Source: Monosporascus cannonballus
Taxonomy: Eukaryota > Ascomycota > Sordariomycetes > Xylariales
Direction: 5' to 3'
Assembly (NCBI GenBank): GCA_004154925.1
Contig: QJNS01000115.1
Coordinates: 184,698-248,697, forward strand
Length of the DNA stretch: 64,000 bases
Shown here: one piece after another, positions 50,029-63,800 of the stretch
How positions within the stretch are numbered: position 1 is the first letter of the stretch
How the letters are laid out: every line of letters begins with the position of its first letter
The notes under the pieces: generated by a model
What the model saw: the letters and a program-made list of their open reading frames with translations, nothing else
Told to the model about the DNA's origin: nothing
The model's database searches: none
Program-made: the position numbers and the translations under genes

Positions 50029-51021
50029 CTAGTCCTCAAACTTGATGCTTCGAACTTGGTGGACGTCCAGAGAACCGCCCTTGTAGCTGCCACGCTTCTT
50101 CTTGTTCTTTTCCTTCGTGAATCCTTTGCCTCTGGTCACAATTAGGTCTTCATGAGCTTTGTCACCCCAAGAATGCGACACGTAAGCGTTCGAAGAGAGA
50201 CGGGGGTCAATTGCCATGTCCCGGCGGATTCTGGAAAACGGTTGGTTTGGAGTCTTGGCGGTCTTCGCGCCGTTCTTCCCACGATTGTTGGTCTTCACCG
50301 GATCGGGCGGAAGAGGGGCCTCCTGAAATTGGGGCGAGGTCTTGTCGAGAGTGGCGGACGTATCTGAGCCCGTGCCGTTCATGGTCACGTCCTTAGAAAC
50401 AGGTTTTGCGTCTTCATCGTCCGATTCCGAATCGCTTGAGGAAGATGAAGAATCAGATTCGGGAAGCGGGACCTTAGAGGCTACAGCAGTGGTGTCACCC
50501 TCAGAGTCCGAGTTAGAGTCAGAAGACGAAGAATCGGATTCGGAACTCGAAGACGAGGAAGAAGAACCGGCCGCTTGAGCTTTGTTGGATGCGTACGGCT
50601 TGGCGGCTTCATCATCAGACGAACTATCATCGGATGAAGAATCCGAGTCCGAAGACTCAGATGAGCTCTCATCCGAACTCTCTGCCGTCTTGGCCTTCTT
50701 GGCCCGGGGCCGTTCGTCCTCAGAACTCGAGTCGGACATGTCTTCATCCGAGTCGCTGTCAGAGGAGGAAGCCTCACTATCCGATTCGGCCTTCCGCTTC
50801 AAAGGGTTCGTGGTCCTGAGAGCCTTTGCAGCAGGAGGTTTAGCTTTCGATGCAGCCGCCTCATTGTTGCTGTCGCAGTCGGTATCGCCGTCGCTGTCGC
50901 TTGAGCTTGAGCTATCGGAGGAGTCGGAGCTTTCTGCTTTAGCCGCAGGTGCGTCTGCCATTGACACGTCATCTCCGTCGCTATCGCTGTCCGAGCTCTC
51001 ATCACTAGAGCTATCACTATC

Positions 51022-51055
<34 letters not shown>

Positions 51056-51366
51056 ACCCTAGTGACACGATCAATGGCTTGCTGCTTGGGGGCAGTTGCG
51101 CCGTCCTTGCTCGAGAAAGTCTCCCAAGCTTGGAACACGCTGACCAAAGAGGTGTGGCTCTTGTTGTCCCTCTTAGAAGAGTCGTCGCTGTTCCAGCCGT
51201 TCTTTGCTCGGTGTTTCTGAAACTCGCGGTGGGCGTTGTCAAAGCCCTGGTCAGACAAGAAGGATTCGACGAGGTCCATAAGCTGGGTAGGAGGCGCTTG
51301 GTTGTTGGCAGCCGGTGCTGCCGGAGTGACCTTGGATTTTTCGGTCTTCTTGCTTTTCTTGGCCAT
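50029..51366 (-). CDS. SRP40: SRP40/Nopp140-like nucleolar serine-rich protein
   Basis: A single open frame of 445 codons from ATG at 51366 (context CGCTATGGCC); an in-frame ATG at 51501 would add 45 residues of Ser/Thr/Asn-rich sequence without family features. The N-terminus (MAKKSKKTEKSK, then LMDLVESFLSDQGFDNAHRE) resembles a LisH motif. The middle, roughly residues 105-330, is a low-complexity alternation of acidic Ser/Asp/Glu tracts with Lys/Ala/Pro spacers, as in Nopp140. The C-terminus has the SRP40 domain (PFSRIRRDMAIDPRLSSNAY, HSWGDKAHEDL, GKGFTKEKNKKKRGSYKGG). Family members act in the nucleolus as chaperones of snoRNPs and Pol I-related assembly, and the acidic serine tracts are casein kinase 2 targets. 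All domains are present and no defects are seen. The long frames on the opposite strand arise from the Ser/Asp codon bias. Confidence 0.9.
51026..51055 (-). repeat. (CTG)10 trinucleotide repeat inside SRP40 coding sequence
   Basis: Ten perfect CTG units on the + strand, read as AGC (Ser) on the coding strand, give a pure poly-Ser run at the start of the first acidic serine tract. A pure codon run of this kind is likely to vary in length between strains. Confidence 0.95.
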
Positions 51367-51501
51367 AGCGTTTGTGGTGGTTGTGTCTGACTGCGCTTGA
51401 TTAGAGGTGGTAGTAGAGTTGTTGCTGAATAGCCAAGCTGGGGGACCACTCGAACGGGTTGAAATTTGGCGAGATGGATCTTCTTGTTCTTTCCCCTTCA
51501 T

Positions 51502-54500
51502 GGAATGAATAGAGGGAAGAATCTTGCTTTGAAGTAGATACTAAAAGTAGTGAACGTGGAGGCTACTTCACCTGCAGAAACGAACCGCATCCCGCAATAG
51601 CAACTACCTTGCGAAAAGAGAAAAACAAAAAAAAGAATTGGAGAAGGAGCTTTTTCTGCCGCCGATCGAAAACCGGGTACCCAATGCGCTAAGCCTAATC
51701 CGTTCACCGCTCGGAGCCAATAAGAAATAAGATGTGGCCCGGGCCTGGATCTTTACCAACCATTCCAACCCACCTTCACTGTAGATACAGCGTTCCTGAC
51801 CTGGACATGAACCCCAAGAGTTATAAGTCAATGCGAAACGCACCTGCCTATGTCCTTCTCACATGCCGTCTCGCTTAGTAGCTATACTACGTCTACCAGC
51901 CTGTTAAGACGACGTATGATGATATTCCAGGCAGGCTCTAACTCGGAAGATGTATCTAGTCGCCATTATATTTTCATATAAGTACTTACGGATAATACTT
52001 TTAATAATGTCGAATAACTACAGGGTTTTACTTTTCAGATTAAATAACCTCATCACCGTTGGTCGGATACGAATTATTCAATTCTCATATTGTAACTCCT
52101 GAATAACTTAAGGAGTGGCCCGGATAATTTGTCCAGAGCCTGCTAGGATCGAAAGTCAGATCTACATTCTCCAGGCAGGCATCATACTCTGAACGGCCAC
52201 CAGCGACATACAGAGCCTCCGCTCTTTGGAAATAAGATGGATCCTCAGAGCCAGAGGCAGGCTCACAAGAGGCTGCGCGGAGGGCAGCGCCTTCTATAGA
52301 CTGCCTGAAGAGCCTATTCTGTTCCCGGTATTCGTCGTGCCTACAATAAGTCGCAGTTATCGTACAGGTAAGCTGTCATGGGAAAACTGGGGGTTAAAAA
52401 GGCTCCAATCAGACACCCCTGGTGAGCTCCACCAGGTGCTATAAAAAGGGCTTCGATCAGCTTTAGTGGCTTCGGAAGATCTTCCCTCCTAAGAGTCAGA
52501 GCTATCAATATAGCCTCAATTTCTTCTGTGACATCTAGCCTATGTAGTTGTTGGGGCTTCCGTTTTGGCAAGTCACAAGCGAAGCCGAAACCCCCCCCCC
52601 CGTGGCCCTCGGCTTTCCTTTCCGATTATATCGATACAGGGTAGCATATATACTAAGTAGGCATGGGTTACTAGCGATTGCTGCAAATGAGTTTGCATAA
52701 GTACAAGGCATATTATATGCACGCCATACATCGATCAGACCATCCCAAGTCGTTGCCAAAATGGTTGACCATACCCAACCCGCCCATACGGTAGTGGGCT
52801 GGGTCAATTAATCTGGCCATGACTTCGGGCACCTAACTGCACCGTGCCTTAATGACACTGGCGTGCCTAACAACGAGGTTCACACGTTTTTATCGGCCGT
52901 ATTGTGGTGGTCATCATAAGCTTTGACCATTATAGCTATAAAAATCGTTCCTACAAGTGCAACTTTCGTGGACTGTTCGCCCGATCGAGGACGGTGTCTC
53001 GCGTTCAGGAGCGAGTACTATAATATACCCCTGTTATTCATTGTCTTGTGGCATTTCGTGTTGTTTCCAGGGTAGATGTCTATGATTCTCGCTCTGTTGC
53101 CTTTATCAAGGAGTGCTCCGGCGATATGTCAGTCCCCTATCAGTACTTGACTAAATTAACGTAAAGAACTGTGGGAAGCTAGTACAGAAATTGTCCCCAT
53201 TGGGGCTTCTGAGACAATATCGCGCCTAACATCCCAAGAGTAGAAAATAAGAAAATGGATCTGATCATTTATCTCCCTTAACGTCAGTACTTTGAAATCG
53301 TTAAATTCAGCACATCAAACAATACGTACTAATACTTTTGTGAGGATGAATATGGTGGCTAAAGGAATTTAAGTGGATGGTGGTGCTAGGGCAATGGTGG
53401 TGTAGGGTTTCCACCCCACTCCTTGTATATATGTACCTAGCCTCTGCCTTCCTATCCCATTAGATCAACCAACAACATAACAACAACGAATTGAGCCCCT
53501 TTCTTCATAATACTTTGTATTAAATATTTATATCATTTTACTTAAACAAAGCCGTTTCATTATGCTGTTACCTTTTTATCTTATTTATCTTAGGAGCTGT
53601 AATGGGTAAAATGTTAAGCATGTACTATGATATCTGGGGTTGATTGCTACTTCATAAGATTATTTTCTCCCGTCGGCTCCATAGTATTGTCTGTTTCCGG
53701 TGTGGGGGTCGTTACTACCCTGGTCACAACGGCTCTAACCGCTCTAGCTCTCGCCGTTGGAACTAAACCCTTTCAGTCTAACGTCCGGGTATTGATAATA
53801 ACCCAGCGATATTGACCTGGGGGGCGGGCGGAACTGTCGCAATTTGATGGATGGTTGACCCGAATCATTCTCTGTTAGTATACGGTGCAAGATGCGTCAT
53901 GATGTTGAAATATGCTACTTCCAGGAACCAAAATATTCGGCGAGGTTGCATTATGGGCTCGGTAGAACTTTACTTCCCCAATCCCAAGGGCACGGTCGAT
54001 GTGGGTACCTGCACATCGCTAAGAATGCAGCTAGACTCATTGGAGAGCTATCTAATTGGGCGCCAGTACTCCGAGTAGCATGTGGAAATTATTTACAACC
54101 CTCTTCATGCAGAGGCAAGGGAACATTATGTGAATTTCCTCGGTAACGTCTCATGTTGACGGGATAAGTGCAGCTAATGGCTGGGGCATGGGCACCGACC
54201 TTCTAAATCCCGTTAGGGGCAACCCTTGCCCTGCCCCCGAAACAGGATATCCACCAGAACCTGCATGGACGATGTCTTGATCGTTGGGAGGGCATCGTGC
54301 AATCCGATGTTAGCGTGGACAGCAAGTACCAGGAGCTAAGGATTGACGACATCGAGAACCCGGGGCGGGACGGACCTAGTCAGACCTGATATCCCATACT
54401 ATATTTCAACGTCTACCATTCAGTGATTATCTGTTATAGGATCAGGCGACATGGGGGACACTCGACCCATAGTAAATGAATCGCAAGGGGTCCCCCTTTC

Positions 54501-54855
54501 TGTGTTATGGGCTCGGTCATGTCGCGGCAAAAACCTTAAGGAACCTCAGGGTATGAGATCCTACAACTTCCCTCTAATAGAAAGGCACGTAATAATCATC
54601 CGGAAGCTTGTGATATTGTACCTGGCGTACCTGTGGCTTAACCGGCCGGGGTCGAAGCAGCTGCATGACGGCGGGTATATCTAGAGCTGATCCTCAGCTC
54701 GACGTGAGAAATCGATCGACACATCCCGAGCCACAATTATATTTCTCCTGGAGCCTTGTTTTCTTAGCCGCCGGAACTCTGTTCTCGGGGCCACAAGGTT
54801 GCCGTAGCTGGACTTGCGACAGGCCAGCGCTTAGACCGACTCCACCGCCGCCGAG
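51502..54855. other. Long gene-poor interval
   Basis: 3.3 kb without a supported gene. Noted inside: an 11-C homopolymer (52591-52601); a 76-codon minus frame (52341-52571) that is protein-like (RKPQQLHRLDVTEEIEAIL) but unassignable; and a promoter-like stretch near 53390-53480 with TATATATGT followed by a CAACAACAT-rich leader but no convincing gene after it. Confidence 0.5.
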
Positions 54856-56547
54856 ATGAATTCTGTCAATTCCACCGCGACTGTTGTCGACCCGGAAAGA
54901 GCGGCGGAGAGCAACACGGTATGGATCGTCGCCGTGGTCACCGTATTTCATGCACTCGCCCTGCTCTGTGTCGGACTTAGAGTATACGCGAAAATCTGGG
55001 CCACGAGAGCACCCTGGTGGGATGATGTGTTCATCGTGTGTAGTGCGGTAAGGCCATTGCATTCTTGCTCTCTCTAGAAATTCATCGTACTCACTAATCT
55101 TGGTGTTGCAGATCTGTGCGATAGGAGGGTGGGTTGTCTATCATCCAAATATCGCACGGGCTAGGAAAACATCAAGATACGATAGACCGGGCCCACTACA
55201 AGATATTCCAGCATGCTGCCTTTTGGCAAAGCGTAATTTCCGCGACTGCCTCCCTCACGTTTCTCAAGGTCTCGATTGCTCTTAGTCTCCTACGGCTGGG
55301 CTTCAGCAAGTGGTATAAATGGTCGCTTTGGGCTATAATTTGTAGGCTACAAATCAACCGAAAGGCGATCGAGTAGGAAGCTCCTGCGCGGAACATTGAC
55401 TAACTCAACCTGCGTTCTAAGTCGCTAGTGTCTGCGTTTTCATCAGCGGCATCTTCACATTTTTCTTCTGTCGCCCGTTGGAGGGTTACTGGGACAAATC
55501 TCTTAGGGCAGTGGTATGTTATAAAAGAAAACGTTAGTTCTGCTATAGGAAGCTAATATTTTTGCAGTATGTATTGTTCACTTTACATCGTCTATCCTTT
55601 CCCAACCCAAGCCCCTGCAAGTCGACCTTCTAACTGAGTAAAAGGGTTAACATGCAGCAGCTGCGCATCAATAGAGGTGATGGTGAGAGGAGGCCTCTCC
55701 AATACTGGTAAGTTCCTCTACGAGCATGCCGTTGACCTCATTCTATTGAGTTACGGCGGCTAACGTTACAAAGCCTTCAACATTGTCTCGGATATTGCCC
55801 TGGCATCCCTTTCAGTGCCGGTGGTATGGCGTCTTAAGATGGATCGCCGAACGAGACTATATGTGATCGGAATTCTGAGTCTCGGATACCCCGCTGTCGC
55901 GATGGGTATCGTTAAGGCGGTTTATCAGATTACATACGGCTCAACAAAGGATAAGACATTGTATGCTGCCCTTGTTGCTCTAATTTTGCGGCGGGAGATG
56001 CTAACTAGTCTACAGTACACAAAGCGTACAATTCTGGGGGTTGTGAGTTTGATAATAATGATTAAGGGCCTACTTGTGCCCCCGAGACTGTACCCCGCCC
56101 CCTTTAGCTAGGAGCGACTAACATCTAAGCAGCCTTCAACCCCAATTAGGGATCATCGCGGCCTGCGCAACCTCCCTGAAGCCATCGTTCCGTCGGATCC
56201 TTAAACTCCCTTCGAGCGCCTACAACAGGTACAACCACAATTACAACGACATTTCCGCGAGCTCACGCCATAAAAGCGTGGCCCTCGTGACAATTGGAGG
56301 CACCGGCGCTATGCCGCAGCAGAAGCCTGGCCACCGAACCGCCCCCGGTGACAACGACACGGATAGTGAGACGAGCCACTTCTACGCCCCAACTGCCGCC
56401 GGGAATAGCGCGGCTTCGGCATCTGCTGGAATCTACCAGCATGGATCTGATGGTTCCACGAGTAAGGAGATGATTCTCCCCAGAACTTGCAGCCGGCGCA
56501 TGCAAAGCATGCGAGCTTGGCTGCTCATCGGGGTATTGTTCGAATGA
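54856..56547 (+). pseudogene. Fungal rhodopsin-domain (PTH11-like/SAT4-type) membrane protein, broken
   Basis: Exon 1 starts at ATG 54856. The first TM (VWIVAVVTVFHALALLCVGL) and the family motif WWDDVF precede a proper intron (about 55047-55111, gtaagg to ttgcag). The next exon begins ICAIGGWVVY, then loses two bases so that IQISHGLGKHQDTIDRA and FWQSVISATASLTFLKVSIA lie in another frame (from about 55141). Later exons are readable (FISGIFTFFFCRPLEGYWD; FNIVSDIALASLSVPVVWRL; TRLYVIGILSLGYPAVAMGI). After STKDKT the family sequence is replaced by about 140 unrelated bases before LGIIAACATSLKPSFRRIL resumes near 56145 and runs to the stop at 56547. The intron near 55342 also fails to join in frame. 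This is a formerly seven-TM protein, now non-functional unless these are sequencing errors. Confidence 0.8.
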
Positions 56548-57833
56548 CGGGGGTGACGATTGAACGAGAAGCGTGAGGAGGCTATGTACCTGGGTAAGCC
56601 CAAACGGTTGGTAAACGAACACACCTATCCTAAGTTGTCTTTGTCGAGTTTAGCTTCATGGCATGACTTCAATATCCAGGGAGTTTAAAAGCGCTTATTA
56701 GTAATTGCAGCTCTTGTGCATATGATGTCTGCCGTTTCGCTTACCCAATAGACACCATTGGCAAGACGGTGGGATGTAGCCTCCGAGTACGCCTCCTATT
56801 CCTTCAGTAGATAATAAGCGCAGCTATTGATCCAAAGAATATTGTTAGTCTTCGTGAATGATACACCCTCTGTCGTGGAAAAGGGGTATCTGTGTTAGTC
56901 ATCAAGCTCCACAGCACCCCGGAAGAACCTTGTTCCGGCGCGCTCACAGTATATAGAGAGCTTCCCAGCTACAGCTCCCTAGAGCTTAATTCTAGTCAGA
57001 CAATTATCACTTCTCATACTCTATGCAACCTTTCTCGCGATCAGCCTAACTGTGACACCCTCGTCATCTCGGAAGAAGAGACTCTGACTTCATATCTTAG
57101 GTCCCTCTATGCGTCTTTTCTAGGAAGCACTCTTATCATGACCTGCCACATCCAATCAACATTATCATAGCCTTGAGTGCAGCGATAGCTCCTCTATTCT
57201 ATTTATGAAGGAGGATCCGCTGAGTAACTCATGAGGTTTATCAATATGGAGGAGTATTAACTCAACCTGCAATAAATTATTTCGTTTAAGGTATTACAGT
57301 TAGAAAAATTAAAATGTTACCATATCAAGGGTTATAGTAACTAAATGCGGGAAACTGGCGTAAAACCCATAATTTATTCTAGGAAAAACTGAACCGGCTA
57401 TGGGGCGATCGCCTTTACATATGATTACGTGTACAAAGGATTGCTCTTGGACAAAGGCTGTCCTAGGCTGCAGCTGCAACCTAAAAGGCCCCAGCCGGCG
57501 GCCACCTGAAAGCACCAGTTGCCGACAAATTTCGATATTTTCCATACTACTTAGTAGGTGGGCCAGAACCTAAAGGGGTTCACGCTTATAAATTTGCAAT
57601 TACCCCTATAGCATCAACCACATGGTGAGGCCCCAACTACCCTGCGGGGCGCCACCGCTTTTGTCATGGGGCGGCCGAAATGCGCTTATGTAGTCTCGGT
57701 GGTTAACGGAGATGTACCCAATAGGTCCCTGCCCACCTAGCTTAATTGCGGCAATCCGGTGCTCGACTCTGAGCCCATGAGACACGAACTGACCACAATG
57801 TATCGGTATATTGGTGTCATTTATTGGCTTTTC
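56548..57833. other. Intergenic between rhodopsin-domain relic and PKS 3' end
   Basis: It contains a 92-codon + strand frame (56892-57170) and a 78-codon minus frame (57309-57545) without family features, and AT-richer sequence near 57240-57320. The two flanking genes converge on this interval. Confidence 0.55.
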
Positions 57834-60800
57834 TCAAGCCTTTATACCATGGGCGGCACACACCTGGCCGGCAAACTTGGCGATAGTCAAGGAGGGTCCA
57901 AGTAGTTGCTGAAAGGGAACGTCCATGCGATACTCCTTGAATATCCAATTGCGTAGCTCGGCGCCGATCATGGAGTCAATACCGTACGATGCAATCGATC
58001 CGATCTCAGGTTCGATGTCGTCTGGATTTAACATCAGCATGCGCGCCAACTTGTCGACAAACTGCTCGTTGACGGCGGTGACGGCCTCGGCAAGAGAACC
58101 GGCACTCTTGATGGTAGCCAGGATAGACCGGTCATTGGCACCAGCGTCGTCGTCGGCCGCTGAGGACTTGATGTCGCGCACGACGTGGCTGAAACGGGCG
58201 TCTTCGATCCAGAAGCTGTCGGTGGCGCCGGCATCGCCGACGGCCTTCTGCAACTTGGCTGGGTCGAGACCGACGACCACGTGGTCGGGGGCAGACTCGA
58301 GGGTGTGCCGCGACATAATGGCGGCTTCGAAGGACTGCAGGAGGTGCTCCTCGTCGACACCATACATTCCCTTGCGTTTGAGGGCGTCTTCGAGCTCTAT
58401 ATTTTCCGCAATGACCCCGACGCCGAGGACCATGGGCAGCACTACGGAAGTGGCAGCACTGCCTCGTGTTACGCGGTGCCGCGCAGGCGAGTCAAGGTAG
58501 GCATTGGCGGCCGCGTAGTTGCTCTGGCCTGGTGTGCCGAGTATGCCGGACACGGAGCTGGTCATGATGAAGAAGTCAAGACTCGCGTCGTCCAGGACAG
58601 AGGAGAGGTTCTGAGCCCCGAGCACTTTCGGCTGTGTGGATAGCTTCCAGGCCTCGAAGGTCATGGAATGGAACATACCATCCTGCAAGTCTCTAGTTAG
58701 TCACATAATCTGCCCCATAGTTGCTCTTGTGAACCAGTGCAACACTTACCCTTAGTACCATGGCGGCGTGGATAACGCCCTTGATTGGGTGCTGCGATGG
58801 AACGTTTTGAACAGCTCGTATAACATCAGCACGCACGGTAGCGTCGCCGCGCACGACTTGGACTAACGCGCCCGCAGCTTCGAGGTCTCTGACAAGCTTG
58901 GCAGCAGACGCCGAGTCAGCACCGGAACGGGAGAGGAAAGTGAAATGCCGGGCGCCGGACTCCATCATCCACGAAGCTAAGCTTCGCCCGAGACCACCCA
59001 GGCAACCGACAAGGAGATATGTGGCATCGGGGTTGAATCGGAGCTTAGGCCGGAATGGTAGGACCTGTATTTGTGTCTCGCATGCCTGATATTGGATGCC
59101 GGATTTTGTAGCACCGAAAGCGTCCGAAAAATCCAAGACAGCGTTGTCGAGGTCGGCTAAGTTGACAGATTTGACCACACCAGGGGCAAAGTTCGGCCCC
59201 CGTTTCGAGTAGTCGACAATGGTCGGAAGCAACTTTGATATCTGCTCTGGCCGAGACTGTAATATATCAAGAATATCGAACGGCATGTAGTTGGCGCTTC
59301 GTTGGACAGGAATGCCGTCGAGGACATTCCGGCTTAGATTGTTCTTGCGACCACTGTCGAGGAAGCGCCCGAATGGAGCAATGCAACGCCAAGCCTCGCG
59401 AGCAGCGCTAGTGTCGACATTGCCGCCACTGAATACGGCATCGGCCCCGTGGCCGTTCGTGAGCTGCTCGAGGCGCTCCGATACAAGGCCGTTCGAGGCC
59501 TTGATAATGTTCCGGGCGTCCAATCCTAGCTGGTCTTGGAGAAAGTTGGCTTCGCTATCAGTCCGTGCCACAGCATAGGGAATGGCGCCCTTGGACTGGG
59601 CGACTTTGATCGCGGCTGAACCGACGAAACCTGTCTTGTTCAGGACAAGCACATGCTCCCTCTCCTTTACGGCAGCAAGGCACTCAAGGCCATACAGAGC
59701 TGTAGCGTATGCTGTCAGGGTGCTCACCACCTGGGCCAGGTCGTCCTGATACTCAAGCTTCTGCAGCATAGAAGTCGGGATCTGCTGGTAACTGTCGAAA
59801 CGGCCAACGTGAAATCCGGCGACCCTGTCGCCAGGTCTGAAGCCTGAGACACCGGGTCCAACCCGCTCTACCAGCCCACCAACTTCGTGGCTAAATGTAG
59901 TGGCGTAGTCAGAGCCGGTGATAGCGAGGACACCCTCCTTGGTCAGACCGCTTCTCTGCACTTGGAGCTCGATATGACCACGCTGGACGGGGCCGACAGA
60001 CTCCACCTGCTGGAATGCAACTCTATTTTTCAAGATCTTAGCCGAGATACGATCACCCAGGACAAACCTCCTTGGCTCGGGCCCCCTAGACGACGTATAT
60101 ATGCCATTCAGCCCGTTGTTGCGAACAAGTCGGCTAATGTAGGTCTTCCCTCTCGAGACACAAAATTCCCGTTCAGGAAGCTCCTCAGACTTGGCCGCCT
60201 GTAACTGGGCGACCCTTGTGACTGATCTCGCAATATGCTCAGAATCAACATTGTCCACGTCTATATCGAGGGTGCGGAAGTCAAGTGAGGCTTGTTCGGA
60301 TGTAATAGCACGAGCGAGACCAGCGACCATGGCGTATTCAGGCTTCTTGCCCTCAAGGATAGCACCGGTGCTGATCCAGAGAAGCGAGGAAGTCTGGGCG
60401 GTGATTTCCTTTACAGCGGCGAACTCTTCCCTTTCTAGTGTGAATAAGAGAGGGCCCTCGAAGTCGGCTAGCATGATGACATGCTCGCTAACCCCTGTCT
60501 TGATCAAAGCGTCGAGACTGGTGACGACGACATCCCACGAGAGAGCCTCAAATGCGTTCTTGACATTGGAGATGATGGAATTCCAACTGCCGCGGTAGAC
60601 TAGCTGCACTGAGCGCTTATTGTGTGTTGGCCCTCCAATTACTGGCTTAGAGACGGCCACACTGGAACTGAGAGAGGAAGCACCAGGCTTGAGAGAGCCG
60701 TTCAGCTTGGAGACGAGGTCTCTCTCCCCATCAGCAATCAGGATGTCATATGATTCCTTCTTCAAGCCTTGAGACTCGATATCCTGGGTAAAGTCGAGTT

Positions 60801-63800
60801 TGACAACTTTGGCATTATGGTGCCTAGCGACAATAGCCATGGCCATCTCGACCTCTTCGTCTGAAGTCACCACAATAGTGTAGGAAGCTCGAGGGTTCTT
60901 GCGGAGAATTTCTGCTGCATTCTTGGCGCCGAGTTCGACAACCTCAAACCCAGGATACTTAAATAATGCCAGACTGACGAGCTGCGGCGTGGTCAAGCCA
61001 TCCCTGTTCTCGGCGATGTCGAAATCGAGCTCCCAGGCCATCTCGCCGTATGGGGCATCCTCGAGGGTGCTCTCGTCTCTCTGGGGAACCGCAGCCTCAT
61101 AGGCAGTAGCGCGCATGTTGATGATCTCCATGACCATCTCGCCATCTGCAGCCGTCATTTGAACGGTACTCTCAGAAAGGCGTATGCCTCGGCGGTGCAC
61201 GATGGCGTATGCTTTGGCCTTTTGGGCTTGGAGCTGCTGCTCTGTGGGGGGCCAGATGGCCACCTCATCGATCTGCACGGGCACGACGCCACAGTCCATG
61301 GCGCTGGTTCGGCCAGCATAAATGGCAGCAATGCAGAGCTGCAGGGTCGAGTCGATGCACGCTGGATGCAATACGTATCGTGACTCGCCTAGGCTCTCGT
61401 CGACGACTTGCTTGATATTAGTGGTGCAAGCAGCCTGGTAACTCTTGCCGTCAAACTGAATGTTCTCCATGTCCTGGAAGGTGGCTCCATAATCAAATCC
61501 GACATCGCGCAAGGCTTGGTTCCAGGCCTTTCCGGTGGCGCGCTGCGGGAACTGAGGGATCTCGAACGGCGCCTTTCCACGAGGCCGGGAATTGATGCTG
61601 ATGCTGCCGGACACTGCGATATGTCAAGTCAGACATCTTGATTTCAGAACTTCTCACGGGAGCTCGGGTAGGCTCAAAGTGGGATGCTTGACTGCAAATT
61701 CAGAAAAAAAAAAAAGTGAACTTGTAGATCCAGGAATTGCTTACTGTGGTCTTTCTTTACCCCTTCCCGATCGATCGACGACACGCTCCAGTCCCACCAG
61801 CCATTGCCGTACACGGACGGCCGCATATTGAGCAGGATCTCGATTCCGTCGTCGTCATCCGGTGTCACCAGCGCCGTCTTGATGGACACGTCACGCAGCA
61901 CGTAGCCCTCGACCGGGACAGGTGCGTCGTTGAGCTCGTTGATTTGTCGGATCGCCTCGATACTCATAGCGAAATAACCTGACGCAGGAAATACAAACTC
62001 ACCACCAAGGTGATGGTGCTTGAGCCAGGGTAGGTCGCGCACCCGGAGAACGTTGCGCCACGTAGGCTCCGCAAGGGAGCACCCGATGACCAGCTGGCCG
62101 AGCACGTCATGTCTTGGGAATTTAGGCTGTCGGTGCTCACGGCTGCTGCGGCTTTCGGCCCAGAATGGCCGGGTGTAGTTCCATTGGTAGGGAGGTAGAT
62201 CCACGATCGTCAAGCCTCTAACAGGCTTGCCGTGGATTGACGTCCCCTCGACGTAAGCCTTCGAAACTTGCACCATGTCGATTGGGTAGTTGCGGAGGAA
62301 CATCTCTCCAGCAACTTTCAGGAGTTGGACGGCGCAGTCGTTGCCCCTTAGCAACGTGGGAAGGTATTCGATCTTCTCGGCCTTCAGCGCCGCCTTGATC
62401 TGCTTTATTGGACCAGCCATGGCAGAGTGGGGTCCAACCTCGATGAAGAGGTCAACGTCCGAGAACTCTTCAGTGGTCACTATAACATCGATAATTAGCA
62501 ACTGATGTCTGGAGACAACCGGAGTCACAAGCACTTAGTTTCAGAAGTGGGTACTCCCAAGTAGACTCGGACATGGAGTGTACGAGGGAAACAGTGATGA
62601 GAGAGCTGCTTACAAATAGTCTGAACGGCTTGATTAAATAGCACCGGGCTGCACAAATTGGCGCTCCAGTACGCCGCATCCAAGACCGCTGTCTCAGGGA
62701 GTATGGTATTGGTCACCGAAGACACCATCTTTGCGGTCGTGGCAAGTGGTCGACTAGTCTCACGACGTGCCTTAGCATCGTGGACAAGCTTCTCGTATTT
62801 TTCCGCTGCCGCGGCCATATGGTGCGAGTGATAAGCCTTGCCATTAGTCTTGACATTACGGGAAAAAATACCGGCCGCGTCAAGCTTGGACTTCACTGTC
62901 TTGAGGGCATCTTCATCTCCGGAGAGAGTCACAAGCTGCGGGGAGTTGTGACATGCAACAACAACCTTACCCTCGACGTCGGCCAGGTAGGGTTCCACAG
63001 ATTCGACCCCCAGTCCAACAGCCAACATAGCACCGCTAGTGTTAACATCCTTCGTAACCTTACCGCGGTAGTAAGCTGCAACGATAGCCTCATCTGCAGA
63101 GATCAAACCAGCAGCGTAGCTAGCGGCAATCTCCCCTGATGAGTGGCCAACGGTGACCATTGGTCGGATGCCCCAAGCCTCAAGCAGCTGCACAGTAGCG
63201 ATCTGGATAGCCGTACATAACGGCTGCGAGAATTCGGCTTCGTTAACGGGCGAGGTCTCAGGATATTCGAGAAGGACGTCTTCGATGGACCACTCTGGCC
63301 CATCGTGCAGCTCTTCAAGAACAAGGTCAAGGGCACGGATAGAACCGAGGAAACCAGGACAGTATGTCATCAGCTCGGCCCCCATACGGGCCCACTGTGC
63401 CCCTTGGCCAGTAAAGACGAAGCCAACGGAACGGATGCTCTTCTTCTCGGCAAAAGTGAAGTTCTCGCTGGCTTTATCGAAAACGCCGGCAAGAGTGTTA
63501 TAGCTCGCAACCGTGAAAGCTTTAGCATGAAGAACACTGCGGCGGTTGCCCAAAGTGTACGAAAGGTCAAGCAAGTTGTACCTCGAGGCAACCTTTCCGT
63601 GGGCATCAATATTGCGGCGCAGAGTGGCCTTGTCGTGGGCAGAAAACGGGAGCAGGAAAGGACGTTTACGTTCCGTGACGCGGCGACGACCGGTGAAATT
63701 CCGTTTCTGTGTCCAGCTGTCGAAGTATGTATAGGCCGGCGCGTGCCTGGTCAGGGACTCGGCGCCCTCAATTATCATGTGGGCGTTGGTGCCGCCATAT

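Noticed and set aside
50582..51220. 212-codon frame opposite the SRP40-like gene
   Set aside because: It is the antisense of Ser/Asp/Glu repeats, giving Leu/Ser/Glu runs with no family features; the minus-strand protein has conserved ends.
52226..52444. 72-codon + strand frame with an Arg-rich start
   Set aside because: No family features, overlapped by an equally long minus frame, and no start or splice support.
58185..61641. Several + strand frames of 60-150 codons inside the PKS
   Set aside because: They overlap well-supported PKS domains in antisense, and none has a recognisable domain.
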